Shown here piece by piece: positions 45,315 through 54,087 of a stretch of 64,000 bases of DNA (positions are counted from its first letter, which is position 1; each line of letters starts with the position of its first letter). A program made the translations under genes and the position numbers. Under the pieces are notes generated by a model. It made no database searches. It saw only the letters and a program-made list of their open reading frames with translations, and was not told the origin of the DNA. This stretch comes from Neobacillus notoginsengisoli. Its GTDB lineage: Bacteria; Bacillota; Bacilli; Bacillales; Cytobacillaceae. The stretch spans positions 186,001 through 250,000 of the forward strand of contig NZ_QWEG01000003.1 of assembly GCF_003515685.1 (NCBI RefSeq), in the 5' to 3' direction.

Positions 45315-45357
45315 CTTCGCTTGCTTTGCCAGCTGGAATTTAACAGGTTATAAAGGA

Positions 45358-45390
45358 TTAAACCCGGCCATGTAGCCGGGTTTATCTTTT
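45358..45390 (+). terminator. Hairpin between sspN and tlp, probable partial terminator
   Basis: TAAACCCGGC and GCCGGGTTTA pair perfectly, followed by TCTTTTG. It may reduce tlp readthrough. Confidence 0.75.
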
Positions 45391-45467
45391 GCTCGCATTG
45401 ACCACTCATATTTTTTCACCTATTGATGAAAACTATGAAATGCATCAAAGAAATAGGAGGAATGAGA

Positions 45468-45701
45468 ATGGCCGATCAAACAACCCCAAAACCAGATGAC
45501 CGCAGCGATAATGTTGAAAAGCTGCAGGAAATGATTCACAACACAATTGAGAATATGGAAAGAGCTGAAGAAACTCTTGCCTTAAGTGACAGTGATGAAA
45601 CGAAAAGGCAAGTTGAAGAAAAAAATGCCCGCAGGCGTGAAAGCATTGAAGCAATGAGAATGGAAGTCAAAGATGAAGCAAGGTATCAAGGACAAGATTA
45701 A
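45468..45701 (+). CDS. tlp: Small acid-soluble spore protein Tlp
   Basis: 77 aa. PDDRSDNVEKLQEMIHNTIE and EEKNARRRESIEAMR match Tlp. The ATG at 45468 has AGGAGG at 7 bases; upstream ATGs are not credible. Confidence 0.9.
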   Translation: MADQTTPKPDDRSDNVEKLQEMIHNTIENMERAEETLALSDSDETKRQVEEKNARRRESIEAMRMEVKDEARYQGQD

Positions 45702-45710
45702 TCATTAAAC

Positions 45711-45750
45711 GAGAGGACCTGTTTTTGCACGGGTCCTCTTGACTTTTATT
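45711..45750 (+). terminator. Terminator of tlp
   Basis: AGAGGACC pairs with GGTCCTCT, followed by T-rich sequence. Confidence 0.8.
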
Positions 45751-45843
45751 TAAAGCAGGATTTTAGCGGGAGCCCGTTCAATATGGTACCATGGGGAAGA
45801 AAAACTGTATTGTGAAACGCTAAAAGGAAGTGGAATTTAGTAT

Positions 45844-46269
45844 ATGGTAATCAGTGAAGCAAAGGTCGACGTACGCTATGCCGAAACAGATCAAATGGGC
45901 GTTGTATACCATGCCAATTATCTAGTATGGATGGAAATAGGGAGGACCAGTTTTATTAAAGAACTGGGCTTCAGTTATGCGAAAATGGAAGAAGACGGCA
46001 TCATCTCGCCAGTTATTGATATCCAGGCGTCCTATAAGAAACCATTAAGATATGGACAATCCGCTGTTGTAAGAACGTGGATTGAGGAATACGATGGATT
46101 CCGGGTGAAATATGGATATGAAATCCTCAACGAAGAGGGGGAACTGGCATTGACTGGCAGTTCAGTTCATGTGTGTGTAAAAAAAGAAAATTTCCGGCCG
46201 GTTTCTTTAAAGAGGAAATACCCCGACTGGCACAGCGCCTACGAGAAAGCCGCCGGAAAAGAGGATTAA
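45844..46269 (+). CDS. yneP: Acyl-CoA thioesterase YneP (YbgC/4HBT hotdog family)
   Basis: 141 aa. The 4HBT active-site motif is seen: RYAETDQMGVVYHANYLVWME with the Asp, followed by EIGRT. Hydrolyses an acyl-CoA of unknown chain. Same genome position as yneP of B. subtilis, with yneQ directly downstream. Confidence 0.85.
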   Translation: MVISEAKVDVRYAETDQMGVVYHANYLVWMEIGRTSFIKELGFSYAKMEEDGIISPVIDIQASYKKPLRYGQSAVVRTWIEEYDGFRVKYGYEILNEEGELALTGSSVHVCVKKENFRPVSLKRKYPDWHSAYEKAAGKED

Positions 46270-46284
46270 GGAAGGGGAAAACGG

Positions 46285-46578
46285 GTGGCATTCGGAATTA
46301 AAAAGAAAGAGATAATTGAATGGAAACGAAAGATAGACCATGGAGAAATTGCTTTTTTAACTCACTACTGGCTGGATGACAGATTTCCTGGTTGTAAAAC
46401 CGTCACGAAAGCAGGCTGTAAGGATCTGAAGCGATTGGCTGAATGGGGACGGAAATACGGGCTTCAAAAAGAATGGATTCACTACCGCCCAGATGGATAT
46501 TCCCATTTTGACCTGATTGGAAAACGTCAAAAGGAAATTTTGAATGCCGAAGGGCTGCATGAACATATTTGGGAATGA
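46285..46578 (+). CDS. yneQ: YneQ family protein
   Basis: 97 aa from GTG 46285. Tyr-, Trp- and Lys-rich: THYWLDDRFPGCKTVTKAGC, EWGRKYGLQKEWIHYR. Function unknown. Coupled to yneP by a 15-base gap, as in B. subtilis. Confidence 0.82.
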   Translation: MAFGIKKKEIIEWKRKIDHGEIAFLTHYWLDDRFPGCKTVTKAGCKDLKRLAEWGRKYGLQKEWIHYRPDGYSHFDLIGKRQKEILNAEGLHEHIWE

Positions 46579-46580
46579 TG

Positions 46581-46605
46581 AAAAGCGGCCATTTAGGCCG
46601 CTTTT
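46581..46605. terminator. Bidirectional terminator between yneQ and yneR
   Basis: AAAAGCGGCC pairs perfectly with GGCCGCTTTT. Confidence 0.88.
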
Positions 46606-46621
46606 ACTCGTTAAATTCGTC

Positions 46622-46909
46622 TTAATGATGGTTAAATATTGGTTCATTACTCTTTTTATCCAAAACAACTTCAACGTCTCTCTCGTCAAAATACCATAAA
46701 TCTTTCTCTTCAATATAAAATATCAGTCCTTCTGATTCCGCTGTGACAGCTGGATCAACTGGTTCTTCAACAGAAACCCCTAGAGAAAATCCCGATTGGA
46801 GCTGGCTGAATCCCCCGTAGCGGACATAAAAACGGATGAAAGTTCCCGCTTTGAGTTCCATTTCTTCTTTATACCATTGAGCTGCCGTGTCGTTTACCTG
46901 TAAATTCAT
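46622..46909 (-). CDS. yneR: HesB/IscX-like protein YneR
   Basis: 95 aa from ATG 46909 (GAGGAGGATTCAAC). HesB-like fold: RFYVRYGGFSQLQSGFSLGV, but without the cysteines of IscA; DERDVEVVLD near the C-terminus. Function unknown. A related HesB-like selenoprotein lies 1.5 kb downstream on the opposite strand. Confidence 0.82.
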   Translation of the reverse strand: MNLQVNDTAAQWYKEEMELKAGTFIRFYVRYGGFSQLQSGFSLGVSVEEPVDPAVTAESEGLIFYIEEKDLWYFDERDVEVVLDKKSNEPIFNHH

Positions 46910-47106
46910 GTTGAATCCTCCTCGTGTAACCCTTTTGGCCAAAAATCCAAGGTTCGTTTTCCCTAAACCATATGTAGTTTCAGTTCCAAAGTAAGTGTAT
47001 GTGTTCCTTTTCCCTTAACCTCCGCTTCGGAAACAAATCCAAAACTTAATACAGTTTCATCTATATTATTTCCTTTATCCATAACAAAATCAAAGAGAAG
47101 GCACAG

Positions 47107-47135
47107 CGAACAAAAAAAGCCCCGAATTTACCGGA
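47107..47135 (-). terminator. Terminator of the capA gene
   Basis: On the minus strand GCTCCG pairs with CGGGGC, followed by seven T; it overlaps the stop codon. Confidence 0.8.
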
Positions 47136-48270
47136 GCCACTGAGTCATATGTTCGATTGTTTCCAATGTCATTTGTTCAGGGGTGGATATTCCATACGCA
47201 CCCGTTTTTTCCATCGGCACAACCCTAAAATTGCGGCCATTTTTCCGGTATACGAATGTCGGATGGAAGGAGGGATTGGCCAGTTCAACCGTTGTACCCT
47301 TTTCACTAATCGTTTTTGTGATTTCCAGGGTGACTAGGCCGCCAATATCTTTATAATCACGTACTTGTGCGGAGATGAAATTCCCCAAAGAGTATACGAC
47401 AAAAGTCTTTTTCCCATCAGACCGTTCAATCCACTCCATTGGCTGCAGCACATGGGGGTGGGACCCGAAAATAATATCGACGCCTTCACCGGCAAGGAAT
47501 TTCGCCAAATCCTTTTGTTCATCAGTCGGATAGCGCTGATATTCGTTTCCCCAGTGCATGCTGGCTATAACCACATCACTTTCCTGGCGTGCCTTGGCAA
47601 TATCCTTTTTCATTAACTCCCTGTCAATCAGATTGACAGAAAACGCCTTACCTTGCGGGATTGGGATACCATTTGTTCCGTAAGTGTAAGATAAAAAGGC
47701 AAGTCTGATCCCATTCTTCTTCAGCACAGTCACTTTGTCGCGGCCTTCTTGGCTGACGGCTGTCCCTACATAAGGCAGACTGATTTTTTCAAAATAAGCA
47801 ATTTGTTTTTCAACGCCTCGATAGCCTTTATCAAGCGAGTGGTTATTGGCCGTAGAAACGATATCAACCCCGCTATTGATCACAGCTTCCGACAACTCGA
47901 AAGGGCTGTTGAATGATGGGTAGCTGGAAATACCCAGTTCTGTACCGCCAACAAGGCTTTCCTGATTTGCAGTCAGTATATCTGGAGCCTGCAGCAAATC
48001 TTTTACAGGTTCAAACATCGGATTAAAATTGTAGCCATCTGATGATTTTGCATCTTCATACACAAGGTCATGGATCAAAATGTCACCTATTGCCCCTATG
48101 GTTAATGATTCCTTTATTGATTTCCCTTGGACTTCAAACGGTCTGTCCGCATGAGATTTTGGTACGGGCCTTGATTCCGTTTCAGATCCATTCGTGCATG
48201 CAGCTAGGAGCGTAGTCAAAGACAATGCTCCAATTACTGCTATCGTTTTAAAAAGCGGGTATTCCTTCAC
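47128..48270 (-). CDS. CapA-family lipoprotein (poly-gamma-glutamate synthesis-like, metallophosphatase fold)
   Basis: 380 aa, GTG start with AGGAGAGGATT. Signal peptide with lipobox LAAC (Cys about 25). CapA domain: IGAIGDILIHDLVY, ANNHSLDKGYRG, SMHWGNEYQRYPTDEQ, FGSHPHVLQP and YSLGNFISAQ, the ligands of a metal-dependent phosphatase fold. CapA helps polyglutamate capsule export, but no capB or capC is adjacent, so the role is open. Inserted between yneR and plsY relative to B. subtilis. Confidence 0.88.
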   Translation of the reverse strand: MKEYPLFKTIAVIGALSLTTLLAACTNGSETESRPVPKSHADRPFEVQGKSIKESLTIGAIGDILIHDLVYEDAKSSDGYNFNPMFEPVKDLLQAPDILTANQESLVGGTELGISSYPSFNSPFELSEAVINSGVDIVSTANNHSLDKGYRGVEKQIAYFEKISLPYVGTAVSQEGRDKVTVLKKNGIRLAFLSYTYGTNGIPIPQGKAFSVNLIDRELMKKDIAKARQESDVVIASMHWGNEYQRYPTDEQKDLAKFLAGEGVDIIFGSHPHVLQPMEWIERSDGKKTFVVYSLGNFISAQVRDYKDIGGLVTLEITKTISEKGTTVELANPSFHPTFVYRKNGRNFRVVPMEKTGAYGISTPEQMTLETIEHMTQWLR

Positions 48271-48410
48271 ATGGAATCCTCTCCTATAAGCAAAATATTT
48301 TTCCCGAGGGGCTTTATGTTTTATGATAAATGTTAGTTAATAACATTCCACCTATATTTTAACGTATAAACATGATTTTAAAAGAAAAATTTTCCCAATG
48401 AGGTGATTCT

Positions 48411-48701
48411 ATGTTTAAGTTGACAGATGCTGCCTTCCGTGTACTATCTAAGGCGCTTGATAATGAAAAAAAAACCGACGGTGAACAATTGTATATCCGG
48501 CTGACTATGGGCATCGGCTGAGGCGGGCCACAGCTGAATCTGTCTCTGGAAGAGCAGAAGTTACCGAAAGACCAGGAATTTGAATTTGAAGGACTTAAGA
48601 TTTTAATTCATGATCAGGATTTTGTTTATTTTAACGATACAAAACTTGATTATGTAAAAGACGTGTTCGGAAGCGGAAAGTTCCAGTTGCTGAAAGTATA
48701 A
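48411..48701 (+). CDS. HesB-like selenoprotein, Sec at codon 37 (TGA)
   Basis: ATG 48411 with GAGGTGATTCT. The frame reads MFKLTDAAFRVLSKAL to YIRLTMGIG, then TGA at 48519-48521, then GGPQLNLSLEEQ and on to TAA at 48699. With Sec the product is 96 aa with G-U-G-G-P, exactly where Cys-Gly-Gly-Pro occurs in HesB-like proteins. HesB-like is a known bacterial selenoprotein family, and selD, selA and a SelW-like Sec gene are within 11 kb. A hairpin follows the TGA. A pseudogene is unlikely as the rest of the frame is intact. Confidence 0.88.
48519..48551 (+). promoter_or_regulatory. Candidate bacterial SECIS element in the HesB-like gene
   Basis: After the TGA, CCACAG pairs with CTCTGG with one mismatch, or ACAG-CTGAAT-CTGT forms an inner hairpin. 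Weaker than the stem in the SelW-like gene. Confidence 0.4.
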
Positions 48702-48735
48702 AAAATGGTGTCCCGATGAGGGACACCATTTTATT
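48702..48735. terminator. Bidirectional terminator
   Basis: AAATGGTGTCCC pairs with GGGACACCATTT. Confidence 0.9.
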
Positions 48736-48949
48736 AGGAGTTAAATGCAGGGTTAGAGGCGTTCTCCAATTCTTCCATTTCCTCAATAAAGTCAATCAAT
48801 TCCTCGAAATTCCTCGTTATTTTTATTGGTTTTCCATTGCATTCTAAATCGGGCGTACAGGGATAGAATTCTACAATAAACTCCTCTTTGGAAGGATTCG
48901 GTGTGACGGAGGTAGAAAAAACAAAGTCAAACTGTTTTGTTCCTGGCAT
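48734..48949 (-). CDS. Hypothetical small acidic protein
   Basis: 71 aa with AAGGGAGAC upstream of the ATG. Contains one CTPDLEC pair of cysteines and an acidic helix EELIDFIEEMEELE. No family recognised. Confidence 0.6.
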   Translation of the reverse strand: MPGTKQFDFVFSTSVTPNPSKEEFIVEFYPCTPDLECNGKPIKITRNFEELIDFIEEMEELENASNPAFNS

Positions 48950-49057
48950 TGGAAGTCTCCCTTCACTGTAAAGTGCTTACTACTATTGTAAAGGAAGACC
49001 CTCTTATCTAATTGTAATGATATTGAACGATTCGTGAAAATTGGGAAATTGCCATAT

Positions 49058-50146
49058 TCACGTATTGGAGTTGGTAACAGAAATGCAGAAAACACTGCCT
49101 TTCCCAACATTGCTCTTTACTTTAATCGTCCCATTATGATCTTCAATGATTTTTTTACAAACATTCAGGCCAATCCCATTACCGTTCTGTTTAGTTGAGT
49201 AAAAAGGGGAGAACAATTGACTTAGTGTTTCAAGATCCATTCCGCAGCCACTATCTTCTATTGAAATTGAGAAACCATCGGCTGCTGTATTTGTATTAAT
49301 CCTAATTTCGCGTCTATCTTTGTTTTCTGATGATTCAATCGCTTCCATAGCATTTTTTATTAGATTGACCAGTACTTGTTTCATGCGGCCTGAATCAAGT
49401 AAATAAACATTATCATTTTCATCATACCTGGAGACAAGTTTAATGTTTCGCAAAATTGATTCGCTTTCATAAAGCATAATGACTTCTCTGACCAGCCCAT
49501 TGACAGAGGTTTCATTTTTTACCCTGGCTGACGGCTTTGTCGCATTCAAAAACTCGCCTATAATCATATTCGCACGATTAATTTCTTCAATGGCGACATT
49601 TGCATATTGCTCTTTCCCCATCTCCTTTAGCTCGGGTTTAAGCAACTGAATAAACCCCTTAACAGTCGTAAGAGGGTTCCTTATTTCATGCGCGATTCCA
49701 GCAGCCAGCTTACCTAAATCTTCAGAATAAACTTTTCCTGCCTTTAGTTCCTCTGCCTGTTTTTCCATATCTGCTTTTTGGCTCGCAAATTCAATGTTAA
49801 AAGCAAGAACTCTTTTTTCCAGCCGATCCATCGCCATCTTAAGCTCAGCAGCCCTATTAGAGATAGGAAAACAGTAGACGACTAAATTGCCATAGGAGTC
49901 CTTCGATTTATAGAATTGATAGTAATGTGAGGCTTCTTCTTCTTTCATTGCCACTTCTATTGAGCCTGACATTCTAGACGCAGAGAGGAATTGACTTGTT
50001 TTTAGCCTATATTCTTCTGCAATCAAGTGGAGAAATGTTGAGGTTTCTGAAAAGATTTCCTTAGCACAGAGCGAAGCGGATTCTATTTCAAAATGTTTAT
50101 TTAAGATAAAACATGGAAAGGGCAAGTTTTTAAATGCTAATTCCAT
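49058..50146 (-). CDS. Sensor histidine kinase, sporulation-kinase-like, orphan
   Basis: 362 aa, soluble. N-terminal PAS-like sensor (about 1-95), coiled coil (100-140), HisKA domain with phosphorylated His in GIAHEIRNPLTTVKGFIQLL, then an HATPase with NLIKNAMEAIE, DSGCGM and NGNGIGLNVCKKII. The HisKA sequence resembles KinA-KinE of Bacillus. No response regulator is adjacent, fitting an orphan kinase that may feed the Spo0F phosphorelay. Confidence 0.85.
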   Translation of the reverse strand: MELAFKNLPFPCFILNKHFEIESASLCAKEIFSETSTFLHLIAEEYRLKTSQFLSASRMSGSIEVAMKEEEASHYYQFYKSKDSYGNLVVYCFPISNRAAELKMAMDRLEKRVLAFNIEFASQKADMEKQAEELKAGKVYSEDLGKLAAGIAHEIRNPLTTVKGFIQLLKPELKEMGKEQYANVAIEEINRANMIIGEFLNATKPSARVKNETSVNGLVREVIMLYESESILRNIKLVSRYDENDNVYLLDSGRMKQVLVNLIKNAMEAIESSENKDRREIRINTNTAADGFSISIEDSGCGMDLETLSQLFSPFYSTKQNGNGIGLNVCKKIIEDHNGTIKVKSNVGKGSVFCISVTNSNT

Positions 50147-50383
50147 TTGTTTTTGACCCTTGGTAAATTATTTTTAAAAACCTCTCAAGTTAGTGGTTTA
50201 AGGCGTTAAATAAAGGGTATATAAACTAGTTACGCTTCAATCATACAAAAATTCCAATATTTTTACAAATTTATACCTAGCAATTTCTTCCTTACTTTTT
50301 GCTATTTTACGTCAAAAACCACCTACAAAAGAAAATATCATACCAGCATCGACAATATTCCCAATTTCAAAAAGCATTTTACG

Positions 50384-50420
50384 AAAAAAAAAGCTATGAA
50401 GGAAATGTCCCTTCATAGCC
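50384..50420 (-). terminator. Terminator of plsY
   Basis: On the minus strand GCTATGAAGG pairs with CCTTCATAGC, followed by nine T; it overlaps the last codons of plsY. Confidence 0.88.
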
Positions 50421-51006
50421 ATTTTATTTTAGGTTCGGTCTTATTCAAGATTCTTTTAATATTTTCTCTGTGCCTGTAAAAAACAAAAGTAGTAAGAATA
50501 ATGACAATGATAATCAACGGAATATCCCTTGGCTCTACTAAAATAGAGTAAGTAACAGCACTGATTCCGGCAACCATCGAAGATAGAGAAACATATTTAG
50601 TAAGGAACAAAGAAATGAAAAACATAGCGAATATAACCAAAAACATGATTGGAACATAAAACAGGAGAACTCCGCCGGATGTCGCAACCGCTTTTCCTCC
50701 CCGGAACCCCGCAAACACAGGATACATATGTCCAATAACCGCAATCATCCCTGGTATCAAAGCATTTATTTCCGCCACTCCTAATAATGCCGGAAGAGAT
50801 GCTGCCAATGTCCCTTTCAGTATATCAGCCAAAGTAACCGCAATCCCGGCCTTGACTCCGAGAGTCCTGAATGTATTTGTTCCGCCAAGATTTCCACTGC
50901 CATACTGGCGGATATCTTTCTTATAAAAGACCTTACCGACAATCAAACCGGAAGGAATTGAGCCGATTAAATAGGCCAGGATACATAATAAAACCGTTTC
51001 AGCCAT
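50413..51006 (-). CDS. plsY: Glycerol-3-phosphate acyltransferase PlsY
   Basis: 197-aa membrane protein (about five segments) that acylates glycerol-3-phosphate using acyl-phosphate. Motifs: [25 protein letters not shown] and [12 protein letters not shown]. The ATG at 51006 has AAAGGAGAATT; a farther in-frame ATG at 51093 is unlikely. It is the yneS position of B. subtilis, divergent from yneT. Confidence 0.95.
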   Translation of the reverse strand: MAETVLLCILAYLIGSIPSGLIVGKVFYKKDIRQYGSGNLGGTNTFRTLGVKAGIAVTLADILKGTLAASLPALLGVAEINALIPGMIAVIGHMYPVFAGFRGGKAVATSGGVLLFYVPIMFLVIFAMFFISLFLTKYVSLSSMVAGISAVTYSILVEPRDIPLIIIVIILTTFVFYRHRENIKRILNKTEPKIKWL

Positions 51007-51225
51007 TCCAATTCTCCTTTTTCTAAATCTAATACTCAGCGTGTTTTGTTGGAAGTTACACTTTATTGTACCATTTTCTTTTGAAAACGCCATATTTCTA
51101 TTGCTATTTTATCACGTGGCACTAGACATATATCTATTAAGATTTTGACCCCAAGGCAAATAAATGGGTATTTCAACCTTTCCAAGGTAAACTAGAACTA
51201 ATAGGAGCTGAGGAGGGAACTAAAT

Positions 51226-51636
51226 ATGATCAAAAATCCCAGCCGGGAAGAAATGAAAGAAATTTTCGGGAAATCTAAACGAATTGCTGTTGTGGGACTG
51301 AGTGATAATCCTGCAAAAACCTCCTATATGGTCTCGGAGGTCATGCAAAAAGCCGGATATGAAATTATCCCGGTAAACCCTCAAATAGAGGAAGCCCTCG
51401 GAGTAAAGGCAGTTGCTTCACTGAAGGACATCGAAGGCCATGTTGATATTGTCAATGTGTTTCGCCGCTCAGAATATTTACCTGAGGTGGCAAGAGAGTT
51501 TGCAGAGATAGATGCAGATGTGTTCTGGGCTCAGCTAGGGCTTGCCAATGAGGAAGCGTATCAATTTTTGAAAGAAAAAGGGTATACGGTTGTTATGGAT
51601 AAATGCATTAAAGTTGAACTTGCTATGATTCAATAG
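51226..51636 (+). CDS. yneT: CoA-binding domain protein YneT
   Basis: 136 aa Rossmann-like CoA-binding protein: RIAVVGLSDNPAKTSYMV, YEIIPVNPQ, VDIVNVFRRSEYLPEV. Function unknown. GAGGAGGGAAC before the ATG. Matches yneT by position. Confidence 0.9.
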   Translation: MIKNPSREEMKEIFGKSKRIAVVGLSDNPAKTSYMVSEVMQKAGYEIIPVNPQIEEALGVKAVASLKDIEGHVDIVNVFRRSEYLPEVAREFAEIDADVFWAQLGLANEEAYQFLKEKGYTVVMDKCIKVELAMIQ

Positions 51637-51651
51637 ATCCCCTCTAAAACA

Positions 51652-51678
51652 GGCTGCCATCATCGGCAGCTTTTCTTA
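51652..51678 (+). terminator. Terminator of yneT
   Basis: GGCTGCC pairs with GGCAGC, followed by TTTTCTT. Confidence 0.8.
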
Positions 51679-51702
51679 TCTCATTGGCTTTGTAAAACGT
51701 TT

Positions 51703-51814
51703 GTTGATTTCCGCTCCAAAAAGGAAAGCTTCCCTGAACTTACATCGCACGAAATTATGCGATAGCATCATTGAGGATTTTCGAGGAGTCTACGCGCCTT
51801 CCGCTCTAATCAAC
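51703..51814. repeat. Decayed interspersed repeat, second copy
   Basis: Begins GTTGATTTCCGCTCC and ends CCTTCCGCTCTAATCAAC, with GGAGTCTACGCGCC before the end. Same terminal inverted-repeat family as 1701-1851, with a different, AT-rich middle. It occupies much of the 460-bp gap before parE. Confidence 0.65.
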
Positions 51815-51924
51815 TCTATAATAAATAATCAAAATTCCCTTTAAGACAGCAATTTTATTATTTAAAAAAGTATTTCATTCCTCACAAAATAGACATTTCT
51901 GCAGGTTTTTTTCTTTTTACGCAT

Positions 51925-51952
51925 TTGCCAAAACGAAATAAATCGATACAAT
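51925..51952 (+). promoter_or_regulatory. Sigma-A promoter candidate for parE-parC
   Basis: TTGCCA and TACAAT with a 16-base spacer, 42 bases upstream of the LexA-type box. Confidence 0.45.
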
Positions 51953-51993
51953 AAAGCATAGACGGCAGGGCAAGTTATGGTAAAATTAACTTA

Positions 51994-52007
51994 CGAACAC
52001 CTGTTCA
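51994..52007 (+). promoter_or_regulatory. LexA (SOS) box candidate upstream of parE
   Basis: CGAACACCTGTTCA fits CGAAC-N4-GTTCG with a single mismatch at the last base. Topoisomerase IV genes are SOS-linked in B. subtilis. Confidence 0.65.
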
Positions 52008-52098
52008 CTTGTGTGTTTTCCTTTAATTTTAATATAAAAAATGAATTTTGGAGAGAGCAGTATTTCTTTCTTTGGCATTTTATGAAAGGGGTATTTTA

Positions 52099-54087
52099 GT
52101 GGTAACAAACCAACAGGCTTTTAACTATGATGATGATGCCATCCACGTTCTTGAAGGGCTCGAAGCAGTCAGGAAACGACCCGGCATGTACATCGGAAGT
52201 ACTGATGCCAGGGGTCTTCACCACCTGGTATATGAAATTGTCGACAACTCGATCGACGAAGCGCTTGCCGGTTACGGGAGCGAAATCACTGTTAAAATCC
52301 ATAAAGATAATTCAATCAGTGTAAGTGATAAAGGTCGGGGTATGCCGACTGGAATGCATAAACTTGGCAAGCCTACGCCCGAAGTAATCTTGACAGTCCT
52401 CCATGCCGGCGGAAAATTTGGACAAGGCGGCTACAAAACAAGCGGCGGTTTGCATGGTGTCGGGGCATCTGTCGTGAACGCTTTATCCGAATGGCTGGTT
52501 GTGACGATAAAAAGAGATGGTTTCATTTACGAACAGCGTTTCCAAAACGGCGGAAAACCTGAAACAACTCTTGAAAAACTAGGCAAAACAAACCAAACTG
52601 GCACAACGATCCATTTTAAACCGGATCCGACTATCTTTTCCGTTACAGCATATAATTTTGAAACCTTGAGCGAGCGGCTAAGAGAATCTGCTTTCTTGTT
52701 AAAGGGAATGAAAATAAACATAGTCGATGACCGGAATGGAACCCAGGAGACATTCCATTATGAGAATGGAATAGAAGCGTTTGTTGAATATTTAAATGAA
52801 GGAAAAGAAGCTTTACATCCTGTCGTAAGCTTAGAAGGAATCCACAGCGATATAGAGGTTGAGTTTGCCTTCCAATTTAACGACGGATATTCCGAAAATG
52901 TCCTTTCCTTTGTCAACAACGTCCGTACAAAGGACGGAGGAACACATGAAGCAGGGTCAAAGACCGCGATGACACGAATTTTTAATGACTACGCCCGGAA
53001 GGTTTCCCTTTTGAAGGAAAGAGATAAAAATCTGGATGGCGCTGATATTCGCGAAGGGCTTTCAGCCATTATTTCTGTGCGGATTCCTGAAGGGATGCTT
53101 CAATTTGAAGGGCAGACGAAAAGCAAGCTCGGAACAAGTGAAGCAAGATCGGCAGTCGATTCGGTTGTATCCGAACATCTTTCTTATTTTCTCGAGGAAA
53201 ATCCAGACATCAGTTCATTACTGATAAAAAAATCGATTAAAGCGTATCAGGCGAGGGAAGCTGCCCGAAAAGCCAGGGAAGATGCGAGAAGCGGCAAAAA
53301 GCGCAGGCGGACTGATGCTGTATTATCGGGCAAGCTTACCCCGGCACAATCTAGAAACCCACAAAAAAATGAACTATATCTTGTAGAGGGCGATTCGGCC
53401 GGCGGTTCAGCAAAACAAGGGCGCGATCGCCGTTTTCAAGCTGTCCTGCCTTTGAGGGGAAAGGTTATCAACACAGAAAAAGCCAAACTCCAGGATATCT
53501 TTAAAAACGAAGAAATCAACACGATTATCCATGCAATTGGCGGTGGAGTCGGAACAGATTTTAACATTGGCGATATCAATTACGACAAAGTCATTATCAT
53601 GACAGATGCCGATACAGATGGAGCACACATCCAGGTTCTCCTGCTCACTTTCTTTTACCGGTATATGAAACCGCTTGTGGAAGAAGGAAAGATTTTTATC
53701 GCCCTTCCTCCCCTATACAAGGTCAGCAAGGGAGCCGGGAAAAAAGAAGTCATTGAATATGCTTGGAATGAGGATGAACTTCAGGCGGCTATGAAAAAGG
53801 TCGGAAAAGGCTATATGATCCAGCGTTATAAAGGGCTAGGTGAAATGAATGCCGACCAGCTGTGGGAAACGACAATGGACCCGGAAACGAGGACACTCAT
53901 TCGGGTAAAAATAGATGACGTTGCCAGGGCCGAACGGAGAATCACCACTCTTATGGGTGACAAGGTAGAGCCGCGGCGAAAATGGATCGAGTCAAATGTC
54001 GCATTTGGATTGGAAGAAGAAGCGGAGCTAGACAGTATACTTGATAATGAAAATATTACAGTTACCGAGGAGGAGACCGGACTATGA
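52099..54087 (+). CDS. parE: DNA topoisomerase IV subunit B
   Basis: 662 aa ATPase subunit. GHKL motifs YEIVDNSIDEALAGYG and GRGMPTGMH, GGLHGVGASVVNALS, Toprim ELYLVEGDSAGGSAKQGRDR and DADTDGAHI. The GTG at 52099 has AAAGGGG at 8 bases; longer in-frame starts add an unconserved leader. Overlaps parC by ATGA. Required for chromosome decatenation. Confidence 0.97.
   Translation: MVTNQQAFNYDDDAIHVLEGLEAVRKRPGMYIGSTDARGLHHLVYEIVDNSIDEALAGYGSEITVKIHKDNSISVSDKGRGMPTGMHKLGKPTPEVILTVLHAGGKFGQGGYKTSGGLHGVGASVVNALSEWLVVTIKRDGFIYEQRFQNGGKPETTLEKLGKTNQTGTTIHFKPDPTIFSVTAYNFETLSERLRESAFLLKGMKINIVDDRNGTQETFHYENGIEAFVEYLNEGKEALHPVVSLEGIHSDIEVEFAFQFNDGYSENVLSFVNNVRTKDGGTHEAGSKTAMTRIFNDYARKVSLLKERDKNLDGADIREGLSAIISVRIPEGMLQFEGQTKSKLGTSEARSAVDSVVSEHLSYFLEENPDISSLLIKKSIKAYQAREAARKAREDARSGKKRRRTDAVLSGKLTPAQSRNPQKNELYLVEGDSAGGSAKQGRDRRFQAVLPLRGKVINTEKAKLQDIFKNEEINTIIHAIGGGVGTDFNIGDINYDKVIIMTDADTDGAHIQVLLLTFFYRYMKPLVEEGKIFIALPPLYKVSKGAGKKEVIEYAWNEDELQAAMKKVGKGYMIQRYKGLGEMNADQLWETTMDPETRTLIRVKIDDVARAERRITTLMGDKVEPRRKWIESNVAFGLEEEAELDSILDNENITVTEEETGL

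Noticed and set aside
46963-47082. 39-aa minus-strand ORF between capA and yneR
   Set aside because: No ribosome-binding site and no recognised family, although its composition looks protein-like; it could be a relic.
48411-48701. HesB-like gene as a pseudogene with a nonsense codon
   Set aside because: The stop is TGA at the exact Cys position of the family, the frame beyond is intact, and sel genes are nearby.
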